Source: an uncultured Robinsoniella sp.
Lineage (GTDB): Bacteria; Bacillota; Clostridia; Lachnospirales; Lachnospiraceae
Reading direction: 5' to 3'
Length of the DNA stretch: 53,902 nt
NCBI GenBank assembly: GCA_900539655.1
Contig: UQCR01000037.1
Coordinates: 1-53,902, forward strand
Below the pieces are notes generated by a model. The model ran no database searches, was not told the DNA's origin, and saw nothing but the letters and a program-made list of their open reading frames with translations. Positions 32,527 through 42,374 of this stretch are shown piece after piece. Both the position numbers and the translations under genes were made by a program. Numbering within the stretch: the first letter of the stretch is position 1; every line of letters starts with the position of its first letter.

Positions 32527-33192
32527 TTAGCAAACTTTATGCCCATTCGCTGTCAGCTTAAACTTCGATCCCAGCATTTCCGCTGCTCGTTTGCACATCA
32601 GCATACGCTGCAAAAAGATTTCGAAATAATCCATAATGGAACAAATGCTCTCATCCAGTTCCACACTGAGCTGAATCGTCTTTGTATCTGTCAAAATGGT
32701 AAGTTCTGAAGTTACTGCTGCATAGTTTACCCGGTCGTGTTTATCAAAACTTTCCTTTACGGTATTTCTGACACGGTTTCTTCTCACATCGGTCTTATCA
32801 GCTAAAATTACAGCCGCTGATACTGCATCTACTGCCGTTCCTGTCTTCTCGTCATGCTGCCCTATGGCACTGATAATGGTTGCAGCATCTTCCGGTGGAA
32901 TATCATACTGGCGAAGCAGTGTAAAGGCCATAATGGCTCCGCTGTGTGCATGGTCATTCCGATTGATACTGTTCCCGATATCGTGCATATATCCGGCAAT
33001 CCTCGCCAGTTCTATATCTTTTTTGCTGTAACCCAGTTCTTTTAATATTCTTCCGGCAATCTGCGCCACTTTTACTGCATGGCTCAAAGAATGTTCCGTA
33101 TATCCCAGCACCCCCAGATTGTCATTTCCCTTTTTTATATATGCTCTTATTTCTTCTGATTCCTTGATTTTCTTATAGGTAATCTGCTCCAT
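32527..33192 (-). CDS. HD-domain phosphohydrolase
   Basis: A 221-residue metal-dependent phosphohydrolase. The HD signature is seen as H in YTEHSLSHAVKVAQ (about residues 33-46), HD in AGYMHDIGNSINR (about 66-78), HAHSG, and the late Asp in ILADKTDV. It has a C-terminal alpha/beta extension. AAAGGAG precedes the ATG. Substrate unknown (nucleotide or polyphosphate-type); it is first gene of a probable two-gene unit with ppk1. Confidence 0.85.
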   Translation of the reverse strand: MEQITYKKIKESEEIRAYIKKGNDNLGVLGYTEHSLSHAVKVAQIAGRILKELGYSKKDIELARIAGYMHDIGNSINRNDHAHSGAIMAFTLLRQYDIPPEDAATIISAIGQHDEKTGTAVDAVSAAVILADKTDVRRNRVRNTVKESFDKHDRVNYAAVTSELTILTDTKTIQLSVELDESICSIMDYFEIFLQRMLMCKRAAEMLGSKFKLTANGHKVC

Positions 33193-33643
33193 ATATCTCC
33201 TTTGTTAATCAGCCTTATAAATGTGAATGCACTATATCGTTTTTCTTAATCTCTTGCGCATTCATCTTGCTGCAGATGCTGTAAAAATACCATGAGCATC
33301 CGCACTGCTTGGGGCCTAAACGCCTAAGCGGTGCAGCTGAATTAACAGGCTGCACTATGTATCATAGCAGTACGGATTTGGTTTCTCTATCTGTCCTTGG
33401 TTAAGAATATGTAAAATATATGTAATGTCTGGATTTCTTTTATCCCATATTATTATCTCCATTTTTCTCTGCAGCAAACCGCAAATGCATAAAAACCTTT
33501 ATGCTTAAATATGTGATACCTTTATATTTATCTCAAATTAAAAAATGCTATGCCATTATATAGAATAATAGCAAAGCATTTTTGAACCAGAAAAATTTAT
33601 TTCAAGCCTGTCAGCCGCGTATCTGATGAGATACCCCGTTAGA
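33193..33643. other. Intergenic region with hairpins
   Basis: No gene is visible. It holds a long imperfect stem at 33302-33334 (GCACTGCTT ... AAGCGGTGC with an inner GGC/GCC) lacking a T run, the leader of the HD gene, and the GH42 terminator at 33541-33583. Confidence 0.6.
33541..33583 (-). terminator. Terminator of the beta-galactosidase gene
   Basis: AAAAATGCT ... ATTAT/ATAAT ... AGCATTTTT, a long interrupted stem with T runs on both strands, 60 bases after the GH42 stop. Confidence 0.8.
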
Positions 33644-35701
33644 TCAACTCTTTAGTCCCATTTCAACAATTGCTACTCCCCAGGGCTTCAGACAAATCAT
33701 CTCTCCTGGTTCAACAGCACTGCCGCTCAACAATTCAACTCCTTTTAAATGCCGGTATTCTACCTTTACTTCATCGGAAGAATAATTGAAATAATATCGA
33801 ATTTTTTTACCGGACTGATTTATCCCGCTTCGAATAATGACAGGAAATTCTGCCTGTTGGTCTGTTGAACACAGTCCCGCATTTTCATAGGTAAATTGAA
33901 TGATATTTTTCAGTACTTCCTGTGATGTCATACAGCCGATATAAACCGCAGTGCCTTTTCCGTACTGATTCATGGTAACCGCCGCATAATCTTTCCATGC
34001 CGGATGGTCATAGGATACAAGCACTTTTGCAGAATCCGTTTTTAATAATTCCATAAACCCGGTCACTTCCAGATGTATTTTCTCGTTTTCCAATAATTCT
34101 TCTGTTTTACCAGTTTCGGACAGCCCATTTTTCAACCATACATTCTTCGGAAATGTAAACTGGCTGTAATTTACACCCAGGCATTTGCTTATGATCCCTG
34201 GCTGCTGTTCTGTGCGTACTTTTACATTCTCATCTGTAAACCCGCTTTTAAATGTTGTAATGAGATGTCCTCCCCGTTCCACAAAGGCGTTAATCCGCTC
34301 CAGCAGGGCAGATGGTGCACTATAGAGTGCCGGCACAATCAATACCTGATACTGTTCCAGGTTATCAGACTCCGGAAACAGAAAATCACATTCAATATTG
34401 CATCTGTAAAGCACATCGTAGATCCAGCGAACTACATCGTTATAATAAAGATGGGGATCCATGGATGCCCCCATGTCTATAGGGAACCATTTCAGTGCTG
34501 TCAGAGATTCATTGCTGACCAGCATAGCAGTCCTGTTCTGCTTCTTCAGATTTACCAGCCTGGTACCAATCGCTTTTAACTCCCTGCCAGTGGTTCCAGC
34601 CTCCAGGTAGGTTGCGTTTGCCTTAAAATCATGGCTGAGCAGCCCTTTCCAGTAAGTTTCCATGGAATTATGTATCGAATGCCAATGCCAGTACATGACT
34701 GCGTTAGCACCGCTCGCAAGATGGCTGTATGCCTGGATCCGCAACTGTCCCGGATAGGGTACCCAGCAGGGAAATCCCTGAGCTTCCGTCTCCAGTACCA
34801 GATAATTATCCTGTTTTAAGGATCTGGTGGAATCCCCTCCAAATGCAATTTCTGCACCGGTCAGGTCATCCTGGGTGGGATGGTAAATGTCTGTCCCTGC
34901 CACACTGAGGCATTTGGCTGCCTGATAATGATTAACATCCGGCTGCACCCCATAGGAATAGCCCCTCCATTCAAAATCAAAATTTTGAGTTATAAACTGA
35001 TCTTCTCTTTTATACTCTCCTGCAATTTGTGACTGCCATACCAGAAATTCTGTTACAAGTAACCTCTGGAATTTTTCAAATTCCGCACCCAGACTTCCAT
35101 TAATGGTACCCCGCACATCTGGAAAATCCTCCCAGGCATTAATACGATTGCTCCAGTAATCCAGACCAAAAGCCTGGTTCATATCTTCCAGATTGTTGTT
35201 GAACTTAGTCCTTAAATACTTCACAAACCGCTCCTGTACATTTTTTCCGGCTGTTCCATAGTATTTAGTCTCATTATCCAGCTGATAGCCAATTACGCAT
35301 TTGCGTTTTGCCGTACACTCCATCAGTTTACGTATAATCCGCTCTGCATAATAGAGATAGACCGGATTGGTGATATCCATAATCTGGCGCGGACCATACA
35401 TCCCTCTGCCTTTAACCGTAGTTGCCAGCACATCAGGATAAGCTTTCACCATCCAGGTGGGTACTGCATAAGTGGGGGTACCGATAATAACAGAGATTCC
35501 GGCGTCCTCCATGGCATCCATCACACGTTCCACATGGGAGAAATCAAATACACCATCCTGAGGCTCGCAAGTACTCCAGGTTGACTCCGCGATTCTGACC
35601 ACATTAATACCAGCCTGTTTCATCATCTCAACATCCCGATCCAATCGCTCCACAGGCATATACTCATCATAATAAGCTGCCCCATAAAGTATCTGTTCCA
35701 T
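33644..35701 (-). CDS. GH42 beta-galactosidase
   Basis: A 685-residue cytoplasmic glycosidase (no signal peptide). GH42 signatures: YGAAYYDEY near the start, acid/base Glu144 in GYQLDNETKYYG, and the nucleophile in VLETEAQG (Glu304 by alignment with family motifs). It has a trimerisation/amidotransferase-like domain from about 395 and a small C-terminal beta domain. It cleaves beta-galactosides, probably transported oligosaccharides. CAGGAGG precedes the ATG. The AraC-type gene 166 bases upstream, same strand, is the likely regulator. Confidence 0.92.
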   Translation of the reverse strand: MEQILYGAAYYDEYMPVERLDRDVEMMKQAGINVVRIAESTWSTCEPQDGVFDFSHVERVMDAMEDAGISVIIGTPTYAVPTWMVKAYPDVLATTVKGRGMYGPRQIMDITNPVYLYYAERIIRKLMECTAKRKCVIGYQLDNETKYYGTAGKNVQERFVKYLRTKFNNNLEDMNQAFGLDYWSNRINAWEDFPDVRGTINGSLGAEFEKFQRLLVTEFLVWQSQIAGEYKREDQFITQNFDFEWRGYSYGVQPDVNHYQAAKCLSVAGTDIYHPTQDDLTGAEIAFGGDSTRSLKQDNYLVLETEAQGFPCWVPYPGQLRIQAYSHLASGANAVMYWHWHSIHNSMETYWKGLLSHDFKANATYLEAGTTGRELKAIGTRLVNLKKQNRTAMLVSNESLTALKWFPIDMGASMDPHLYYNDVVRWIYDVLYRCNIECDFLFPESDNLEQYQVLIVPALYSAPSALLERINAFVERGGHLITTFKSGFTDENVKVRTEQQPGIISKCLGVNYSQFTFPKNVWLKNGLSETGKTEELLENEKIHLEVTGFMELLKTDSAKVLVSYDHPAWKDYAAVTMNQYGKGTAVYIGCMTSQEVLKNIIQFTYENAGLCSTDQQAEFPVIIRSGINQSGKKIRYYFNYSSDEVKVEYRHLKGVELLSGSAVEPGEMICLKPWGVAIVEMGLKS

Positions 35702-35867
35702 CCATACATCCTCCTGTATCCTATCATTTTCTGATATTTTACCAGGCAGAATTCCAAAAATATATCACAAATCTTATCATTCTATAATAAATCTTATATA
35801 AGAATCTATCTTTTTATATAATAATCATTAATCTTATTTTTGTTAACAGATCTTAAACCCGGAAACT

Positions 35868-37061
35868 TTACTGCAAATTTGTACCAAATCGTTTTCGATA
35901 TTCCCCTGGCGTCATCCCGGTAACTTCCTTAAACACCTTTCCAAAATGGCTTTGGGACTGAAACGCAAAGTAATATCCAATTTCTTTTGCAGAGTAATCC
36001 GTATAGCGCAGCAGATTCTCACTGAGATGAATCCGGTTCTCCATGATATAGCGCTGCAGCGTTATCCCTTCTGTCCGGTGAAACAAATCAGAAAGATAGT
36101 CTGCATGAATCCCCAGCTCCCCTGCCATATTTTTAACGCTGATTTTCACATGCATATTTTTAAAAATATAATCCTTTGCCCGTTCCACCAAAGGATTTAC
36201 CGCACCTTTTTGCTTACTCTCCCATACCTGGCTGGCGAAGTCATACTCCGCTTTACGCATCAGCGCTCCTATCTCCATTTCACTTTCCATATCCTCTATT
36301 TTCTGGATATAGCCATCAACCATCGTAAATGCAGGTTCCGGCAGTATACCTCCCTCAATTGCTGCTCTGGATGCCAGTGTAATGACACAGATCGCAAGGT
36401 TTTTCGCCTGACGCAATTCGTTCTTAGCCAGTTTCCCCACCTCACCGGCATAAGTCTCCGACAGGCTTTTTTCCAGCATCATACAGTCTCCCTTACGAAT
36501 GCTGTCCATTTCCCGTACTTCCTGGCTATAGGGATTATGGGCAACTGCCCGCTCCTGCCGGTCAAATAATTCTTCAGATATCTGTTTCCGTGAACCTGCC
36601 ACACTTTCTTCCTTTAATCCATTCCTCTGCCAGAGTTCATATCTGGTGACCTCCTGATGATTGATCAGGCTGTTTAAGATTAAAATTCCCGCTCCAAAGG
36701 TTTCTCTGTCCACTTCTCCGATCCGATAAGCTTCTTCTTTATTGATTTTGTGCTTTTCAGCCAGATTTCGGCTGACATCCCTTCCCGCTTTTCCCGTACA
36801 GACTGGTCCTGCCACAAATGCATTGCCATTTGCATCCGTTACCACCCCATAAAGGATCTGGTATCCTTCCTGAATGATCAGAGGCACACACGTCTGCTTT
36901 TTCTCAAGGAGTTCCATTCGAAATGAGCTATCGCAGATCAGAGGATCCTCCAGATCCTCTATGCTGCCATAGCTCATTTTAATTGTTCCATTTCTATCTA
37001 TCATACGAATTGGCGCATGTATCATCGTTACCAGCTGGCTGCAGATATAATCCACTGACAT
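35868..37061 (-). CDS. AraC-family transcriptional regulator
   Basis: A 397-residue regulator. The C-terminal ~100 residues contain two HTH motifs (VKNMAGELGIHADYLSDLFHR; SAKEIGYYFAFQSQSHFGKVFKEVTGMTPGEYRK), the AraC/XylS signature. The N-terminal ~150 residues (MIDRNGTIKMSYGS ... GVVTDANGNAFVAGP) look like a sensory domain I cannot assign. It probably activates the adjacent GH42 gene in response to a sugar. Confidence 0.85.
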   Translation of the reverse strand: MSVDYICSQLVTMIHAPIRMIDRNGTIKMSYGSIEDLEDPLICDSSFRMELLEKKQTCVPLIIQEGYQILYGVVTDANGNAFVAGPVCTGKAGRDVSRNLAEKHKINKEEAYRIGEVDRETFGAGILILNSLINHQEVTRYELWQRNGLKEESVAGSRKQISEELFDRQERAVAHNPYSQEVREMDSIRKGDCMMLEKSLSETYAGEVGKLAKNELRQAKNLAICVITLASRAAIEGGILPEPAFTMVDGYIQKIEDMESEMEIGALMRKAEYDFASQVWESKQKGAVNPLVERAKDYIFKNMHVKISVKNMAGELGIHADYLSDLFHRTEGITLQRYIMENRIHLSENLLRYTDYSAKEIGYYFAFQSQSHFGKVFKEVTGMTPGEYRKRFGTNLQ

Positions 37062-37096
37062 ACATTTTCCTCCCGTGCCGATACAGTGTCCCGCTG

Positions 37097-37858
37097 CTAC
37101 GACATACCGTGCTCATTTAAAAATTTCAGGAATTTAGCTTCACTTAATATTTCGTTTGTAACAAACTTTCCTTCATAGAAAAAGCTGTATGTAGTAAATG
37201 GAGTGGGTGCATTTTGTGCCTGCTGTGTTGTTTCGATTTTACATAGTTTGAATTCTTTTCCATGATCATTGGCTATTTTCTGCAGCAAAGGAGCGTATTT
37301 ATCCGTATGGGGACATTGATTCGTGTAGTAGAGCACCATTCCCTGCTCCTCTATTTCACCCATTTTGGCACATTCCTTAAATTGAGGAACCGGTGAATCT
37401 TCTTTCAGCGGTAAATATAAAAGCTCGTAATAAGGCGCCGCGGTATCGGCTGTCAGAAAGCCCTTATACTTTAGATACCTTGGTTCAGACAAAAATGGCA
37501 TCTTTTTAGTGGAAGATAATACCGTTATCCCATCCATATTCCTCTCCCTTGCGTCTTCGATACAGGATTCCAGCAGTTGATTTGCATATCCCTGCCCCTT
37601 AAACTTTCCGGACACCCAGAAACAGTTGATGTGGAGATAATTGTGAGCTTCTATTGGATACCAGGCATTTTTTGCCGGAATGTATTCAATAAATACTTTT
37701 CCTCTTTCATTTAATTTCCGAAACACCAATCCGTCTGCAAAACGTTCCTTTAGCCAAGCTTTCTTAGATGATACACAGGTTTCTCCTTTTTTATCTGCAA
37801 TTGCACAACAGATATGTTCTTTCTCAATATTCTCCATATTTACAGTTATTAATCCCAT
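37097..37858 (-). CDS. GNAT acetyltransferase with YoaP-like C-terminal domain
   Basis: A 253-residue protein. GNAT core at residues 35-150 with the acetyl-CoA loop GKFKGQGYANQLLE, then a C-terminal thioredoxin-like YoaP-type domain (VLYYTNQCPHTDKYAPLLQK, with TPFTTYSFFYEGKFVT). Substrate unknown. AAAGGAG precedes the ATG. It lies 36 bases downstream of the end of a same-strand promoter-free gap, so it could be monocistronic. Confidence 0.85.
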   Translation of the reverse strand: MGLITVNMENIEKEHICCAIADKKGETCVSSKKAWLKERFADGLVFRKLNERGKVFIEYIPAKNAWYPIEAHNYLHINCFWVSGKFKGQGYANQLLESCIEDARERNMDGITVLSSTKKMPFLSEPRYLKYKGFLTADTAAPYYELLYLPLKEDSPVPQFKECAKMGEIEEQGMVLYYTNQCPHTDKYAPLLQKIANDHGKEFKLCKIETTQQAQNAPTPFTTYSFFYEGKFVTNEILSEAKFLKFLNEHGMS

Positions 37859-38053
37859 TATTTATCTCCTTTACCTGAATTATTATTGTGATGCAGAAAT
37901 AACGTATCTGCTCCTGATTTATAGCTCTATTTTACCGCAATGAATATGACAACTGTATGTCATATTAAATATTTATCTAATAATATCAACTTCTCTTATA
38001 ACAGTGCCATGCAAATATTTTCTACTCGGAATTAATTTTTTCCACTGCTTTTC

Positions 38054-38209
38054 TTATAAAAAGCTCCTGTTTTTTTGGATCCGGGGCAGGTTCTGGCTGG
38101 CCTTTCTCATTTTCAGCCTGGTATCTTCATCGTATTTCCCCTGGGTATTTTTTAATTCATAGACACACCACAGTTCATTTTTATAGAATGCATTTTCCTG
38201 GGTAATCAT
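38054..38209 (-). CDS. 51-residue hypothetical protein
   Basis: A short frame with GGAGAG eight bases before the ATG: MITQENAFYKNELWCVYELK then a Lys/Arg-rich tail ending in KNRSFL. No domain recognised. It lies alone between the YoaP-GNAT gene and the TetR gene. Supported only by the ribosome site and protein-like composition. Confidence 0.4.
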   Translation of the reverse strand: MITQENAFYKNELWCVYELKNTQGKYDEDTRLKMRKASQNLPRIQKNRSFL

Positions 38210-38363
38210 AACATCTCTCCTCTATATCAAAATCCGTAAATTGGGGACTATGTAAAACTATATTTATTATAATTTAGCACACCCCCCAGTGAATATCAAT
38301 CAACCAAATCATTTTTGTGAACATATCCCATTACAAATTCAAATAACTTTCATAAAACAATTC

Positions 38364-38414
38364 TTGACTTTGCGACACCCGTGTCTTATAATTCATTTTA
38401 GAGACACAAGTGTC
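38364..38414 (+). promoter_or_regulatory. TetR promoter with two palindromic operators
   Basis: TTGACT (38364-38369), 17-base spacer, TATAAT (38387-38392). GACACccGTGTC (38374-38385) lies in the spacer and GACACaaGTGTC (38403-38414) just after the start point, 29 bases apart centre to centre; the whole is flanked by GCGACAC/GTGTCGC. This is an ideal autorepression site for the TetR protein encoded 74 bases downstream. Confidence 0.8.
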
Positions 38415-38487
38415 GCATTCTTATATGAAACCATTTTCTAATTTAGCAAAATGCGGCTCGTTATCACATACAGAAAAGGACAACATC

Positions 38488-39078
38488 ATGAATAAAAGAG
38501 GAAATGAAACCCGCAGGCTCATTCTGAATAACTCCTATGCACTCTTTGCCAAGAAGGGTTTTAAAGAAGTCACTATGAAGGATATCTGTGATTGTACCGG
38601 TCTCAGCCGCGGAGGCCTGTACCGCCATTATGACAGTACGAAACAGATATTTGCAGAGATTTTAGAAGAACTATTAAATAAGCAGGAAGATGAGTTTTCA
38701 GAAAAGATTCATAAGCAGGAATCGGCTGTCTCCATTCTCGAAAGCGTACTGGAGCGCTACCGGTTGGAAATGCTGGATTCCGGCAATTCGTTAAGTATTG
38801 CTATCTATGAATTTTACAGTCTTCCCCAATCAGATACTAATTCCAATGCCCTTATGAATCAATATCTGCTTTCCAAAGAAATGTGGAGCAGATTGATCCA
38901 ATACGGAATAGACCGTAAGGAATTCAGGCCGGTGGATATTCCGGCTGTATTTGATATGATTGTATTTTCATATCAGGGGGTACGCATGTACAGCCGGCTC
39001 ATGCCCCTTGACAGAGATATTCCCTGCCGCATTACCGGACAGATAAAAGCGTTGCTTCTGCCAGGCAACAATGTCTGA
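38488..39078 (+). CDS. TetR-family transcriptional regulator
   Basis: A 196-residue regulator. Start chosen at the ATG behind AAAAGGA, since the longer frame begins inside operator 2. The TetR HTH is at residues 8-55 (RRLILNNSYALFAKKGFKEVTMKDICDCTGLSRGGLYRHYDSTKQIF), followed by a ligand-binding domain of usual length. It probably represses itself and the phosphorylase gene 45 bases downstream. Confidence 0.9.
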   Translation: MNKRGNETRRLILNNSYALFAKKGFKEVTMKDICDCTGLSRGGLYRHYDSTKQIFAEILEELLNKQEDEFSEKIHKQESAVSILESVLERYRLEMLDSGNSLSIAIYEFYSLPQSDTNSNALMNQYLLSKEMWSRLIQYGIDRKEFRPVDIPAVFDMIVFSYQGVRMYSRLMPLDRDIPCRITGQIKALLLPGNNV

Positions 39079-39122
39079 TACCCCAAAATTCTGTTATTCT
39101 GTTTTAAAAGAGGAGGATTATT

Positions 39123-39887
39123 ATGGCAACTGCTTTCGAGAAATTTGATTTATCCCCAACTGCATTTATCAATCCCGGTGATGTAATAGAACCTATAGAT
39201 GGTTTTCCCAAAGTGTGTATTTCCACTTTTTCAAATGATATGATTGAAAACTTTGCCTCCCGGGGTGGCGCAAAAGTCATTGCCCATCTATATTCTGCGA
39301 ACGGCTCATTACCTGTATATAAGATCTCTTATGGCGGAAAGGACATTGCATTCTTTCTCTCCAGGGTAGGTGGGCCAGCCTGTGTTGCAGGCTTTGAGGA
39401 AATTGTCGCCATGGGAGCAGAGAAATTCGTCTTATTCGGCTGCTGTGGGATCCTGGATGACGCCGCTGCCGGAAGCAATCTCATCGTTCCCACCGCTGCA
39501 GTGCGTGACGAAGGTACCAGTTATCACTATGCACCGCCTTCCCGGGAACTTGCTGCTGACCAAAGAGCCACCTGCATACTTACTGCCTGTCTGGATAAAT
39601 TGGGTTTTCCCTATGTAAAAGGGAAAATCTGGACGACAGATGCCATATACAGAGAAACGCCTGACCGCATAGCGGAGCGGAAAAAAGATGGCTGTATCGG
39701 TGTGGAAATGGAATACGCCTCAATGCTTGCGGCTGCACAATTTCGCAACATACCATTTCTGCAGTTCTTATATGGGGCAGATAACCTGGATTGCGCAAGC
39801 TGGGATCCACGTGATCTGGAACAATACGGAATGTCAAATGCAGAAAAATACATGAAACTGGCACTTGAATGTGCAATTGCACTGTAA
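39123..39887 (+). CDS. Nucleoside phosphorylase (uridine phosphorylase-like)
   Basis: A 254-residue PNP_UDP_1-family enzyme that cleaves a nucleoside with phosphate. Signatures: FFLSRVGGPACVAGFEEIVAMGAEKFVLFGCCG (phosphate and base region), AVRDEGTSYHY, and GVEMEYASMLAAAQF (ribose-binding Met-Glu). AGAGGAGG precedes the ATG. Co-transcribed with the TetR gene. Base preference (uridine or purine) cannot be settled from sequence alone. Confidence 0.88.
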   Translation: MATAFEKFDLSPTAFINPGDVIEPIDGFPKVCISTFSNDMIENFASRGGAKVIAHLYSANGSLPVYKISYGGKDIAFFLSRVGGPACVAGFEEIVAMGAEKFVLFGCCGILDDAAAGSNLIVPTAAVRDEGTSYHYAPPSRELAADQRATCILTACLDKLGFPYVKGKIWTTDAIYRETPDRIAERKKDGCIGVEMEYASMLAAAQFRNIPFLQFLYGADNLDCASWDPRDLEQYGMSNAEKYMKLALECAIAL

Positions 39888-39900
39888 ATGAAACCATTGC

Positions 39901-39939
39901 AGCGGGGCAGTGTTTTCGGTTGAAAAGCACTGCCCCGCT
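39901..39939. terminator. GC-rich hairpin between convergent genes
   Basis: A perfect 12-bp stem (39901-39912 with 39928-39939) plus an inner TTTTC/GAAAA arm, located between the convergent phosphorylase and GNAT genes. No T run on either strand, but position and stability suggest a shared termination role. Confidence 0.55.
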
Positions 39940-39961
39940 ATATGATGTACAATCTACCCTG

Positions 39962-40881
39962 TCAGGTATGTGATAAGACAGGAAACATGCATTTTTTATC
40001 CCGGAATAATTCCGTATCCTTACCGGTACAGAATAACGTGGTTTCCTCTTCCAATTTCGTAATCTGATACCCTTCTGTCTTCTTTGGCGTAAACTGCAGT
40101 ACAACCTCAGTAACCGAATCATTCGCCAGTATTTCTATAATCTGTGCCAAGGATGCGGCTGCAGTCTTCTCACCTCCGCCAGAATCAATCTATTCTCCTG
40201 ATACTCTGCAAAAGCCAGGACGTCCAGTTCTTCTATATAGTATAGATTCTCTCCATAAGACATCATTGCATAAAACATATACAGTTCGCCATTGTTAACC
40301 ATCGCCAGGCTTGAAAAGGGATTCCCCTTCCTCATCAGTTTAACTGCAATCTCTTTATCTTCTTCTCTCCCAAGAGCCAGCTTACGCGTGGCATACTGAT
40401 GGTCGGAATGATTTTTCAAACAGGTGCCTGACTGGTCTTTCCTGATTTCTTTTGCATAATAAAACTGTGGCAATTTCTCAAATCCATATCTGGGATAAAA
40501 GTCTAATACGGTATCATTTGCAAAAAGATAGATCAAATCATAACTGTCTCTGTATTTTTCCAGTACCTTTTCCATCAGTAATCTGGCAAATCCCTGCCCC
40601 CGGTATTCCTTTGCAGTCATTACCGTCCCCAATTGAAGGTATACCTTACGCTCTCCGAATACATTAAGCTCCATAATATTTACGGAAATATTCGCTGCCG
40701 CCTCGTCTTCCCATACCAGGACATAGGGCACATGCTGGCTTTTCCAGCATCCCTCCTGATACCAGTCTTCGAACTGGAAGCCATAAACAGCTTCCGTCAG
40801 GCGGTTATATGCCCTGCGAAGCCTGACATCCTCTGGATGGACAATTTTCACTTCCCACTTCTTATCGGTTCGTTTATCCAT
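39962..40881 (-). pseudogene. Frameshifted GNAT acetyltransferase
   Basis: The first 248 codons (start 40881) encode a GNAT domain (about residues 30-130; VMTAKEYRGQGFARLLMEKV) and run into stop at 40135 with a nonsense tail (RRLQPHPWHRL). In another frame the protein continues as KTAAASLAQIIEILANDS to a stop at 39962, giving about 305 residues if one base is restored near 40165-40175. A recent single-base indel (or assembly error) explains this. The acetyl-CoA-binding core is intact, so the short product might retain activity. Confidence 0.75.
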
Positions 40882-41099
40882 TTTTACTCCTCTCTATTTT
40901 CCAGGCGGTTTCTATTTTGAATATCATTGCTGATTACATGCCTGTTGATTATCATTTGATCATTTCCATGCCTGAACATTATTATTTGATTATTATAACT
41001 TATTTTCTTTTAATGGACATCTTATATTAAGTATTTTCTACTTTTTCTTTTTTACTTTCGTTGCTATAATAAACAAAAGAAGACTTGTGAGGGGAAAAT

Positions 41100-41612
41100 A
41101 TGGAAACACATCAGAATGTATCAGAATGCAAACCTGCCGTTAAAATGGCAATCAAACCAGAGCGCATACGACTGCAGGTATACACACCGGGTATGCAAAA
41201 ATACCTTTTTGAATTTTTACATAAATGTATGCCGGAATCCGGAAGAACCTTTGAGCCCTTTGGTCGGCACCAGGCAGTTACCACCGTTTCTGACACTTTT
41301 CTGGCATTTTGGTGCCTGACCGATGGGGATGAAGTCGTTGGATGCTGTGCTGTTAAAACACTTGCTCCGGATACCTGCGAATTAAAAATGATGTATCTGT
41401 ACAACAGCTATCAGGGACTGGGCCTTGGCAGAAAACTGCTCACCCATGCTATCCAATATGGCAAAGCCCAGGGCTATCAAAAAATGCTGCTGGATACTAC
41501 AAGTGAAAGCCTCTCCGCCATATCCCTTTATCGAAAAAACGGTTTTTATGAGATTCCCCGCTACAATCAGAACAGGTATGCAGATGTATTTATGCAAAAA
41601 GATCTCTGTTAG
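41100..41612 (+). CDS. GNAT-family N-acetyltransferase
   Basis: A 170-residue acetyltransferase. Motif A YLYNSYQGLGLGRKLLTHAI (about residues 100-119) contains the acetyl-CoA-binding Q-G-L-G-x-G/R loop, and motif B SLYRKNGFYEIPRY is at the C terminus. GAGGGG lies just before the ATG and a TATAAT -10 about 30 bases upstream. Substrate unknown. The superoxide dismutase gene follows about 70 bases later on the same strand. Confidence 0.85.
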   Translation: METHQNVSECKPAVKMAIKPERIRLQVYTPGMQKYLFEFLHKCMPESGRTFEPFGRHQAVTTVSDTFLAFWCLTDGDEVVGCCAVKTLAPDTCELKMMYLYNSYQGLGLGRKLLTHAIQYGKAQGYQKMLLDTTSESLSAISLYRKNGFYEIPRYNQNRYADVFMQKDLC

Positions 41613-41685
41613 TTATTACCCCTTTTCCTGTTATGTATTGAATCCTTCATCATATAATAGAAGAAAAAGAAAAGGAACAATCCAT

Positions 41686-42321
41686 TTGAGTGAACACTAT
41701 CCTTTTGTAAATTATCCCCTGCCATACAGCTACAGTGCCCTGGAGCCTTATATCGATGAAAGGACCATGCACCTTCACCATGACAGGCATTTACAGACTT
41801 ATGTAGACAATCTAAATAACATTCTAAAGACCCAGCCCCAGCTGCAGAACATGACATTGGAACAGCTTATTCTCCATGCCCCAACTCTACCTGCAAATAT
41901 TAGAACGCCACTGCTGAACAATGCCGGCGGTGTCTATAACCACCGGTTTTATTTTAATAACATGGCTAGCCCCAGTATTGACATACCAATAGGAACATTT
42001 GCATTTTACCTGAATCAGGTTTTCGGAAGCTTTCAGAATTTTGAAGACCAATTTACTGCTGCCGCCATGTCCGTCTTTGGATCCGGGTATGCCTGGCTGG
42101 TTGCAGACCGGGACGGGACACTCAGAATCATTACTACTGCCAATCAGGATACTCCTCTTCCCATGCATCTGCATCCCCTGCTCAACCTGGACATGTGGGA
42201 ACATGCCTATTACCTAAAGCACTATAATAATCGCTCTTCCTATATCCATGACTGGTTCCATCTGGTGAACTGGAAAACAATAACTCAAAACTATCTTGCT
42301 TTTATTAATGGTTACACCTGA
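41686..42321 (+). CDS. Fe/Mn superoxide dismutase family protein
   Basis: A 211-residue protein. I chose a TTG start behind AAAAGGAA; the frame is open far upstream, but that part overlaps the GNAT gene and has no dismutase homology. Metal ligands are visible: His31 (HLHHDRHLQTYVDNLN), His86 (GGVYNHRFYF), Asp169 and His173 (LDMWEHAYYLKHY). The usual Trp after NHxFY is Phe here. It removes superoxide in the cytoplasm. With the flavodiiron protein it points to oxygen tolerance. The Phe substitution makes activity slightly less certain. Confidence 0.85.
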   Translation: MSEHYPFVNYPLPYSYSALEPYIDERTMHLHHDRHLQTYVDNLNNILKTQPQLQNMTLEQLILHAPTLPANIRTPLLNNAGGVYNHRFYFNNMASPSIDIPIGTFAFYLNQVFGSFQNFEDQFTAAAMSVFGSGYAWLVADRDGTLRIITTANQDTPLPMHLHPLLNLDMWEHAYYLKHYNNRSSYIHDWFHLVNWKTITQNYLAFINGYT

Positions 42322-42329
42322 TTAAAAAT

Positions 42330-42365
42330 GGGAGAATGCAGGAATTCTAAATCCTCCATTCTCCC
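42330..42365 (-). terminator. Terminator of the P-type ATPase gene
   Basis: GGGAGAATG (42330-42338) pairs with CATTCTCCC (42357-42365), followed on the minus strand by ATTTTTAA. It lies between the convergent dismutase and ATPase genes. Confidence 0.75.
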
Positions 42366-42374
42366 AGCTCCTTA

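Noticed and set aside
33302..33334. Long imperfect hairpin as a possible small RNA or REP-like element
   Set aside because: No promoter or T run, and only a single copy is visible in the window.
41425..41685. 87-codon N-terminal extension of the superoxide dismutase frame
   Set aside because: It overlaps the GNAT gene in another frame and carries no dismutase homology; TTG 41686 has a ribosome site.
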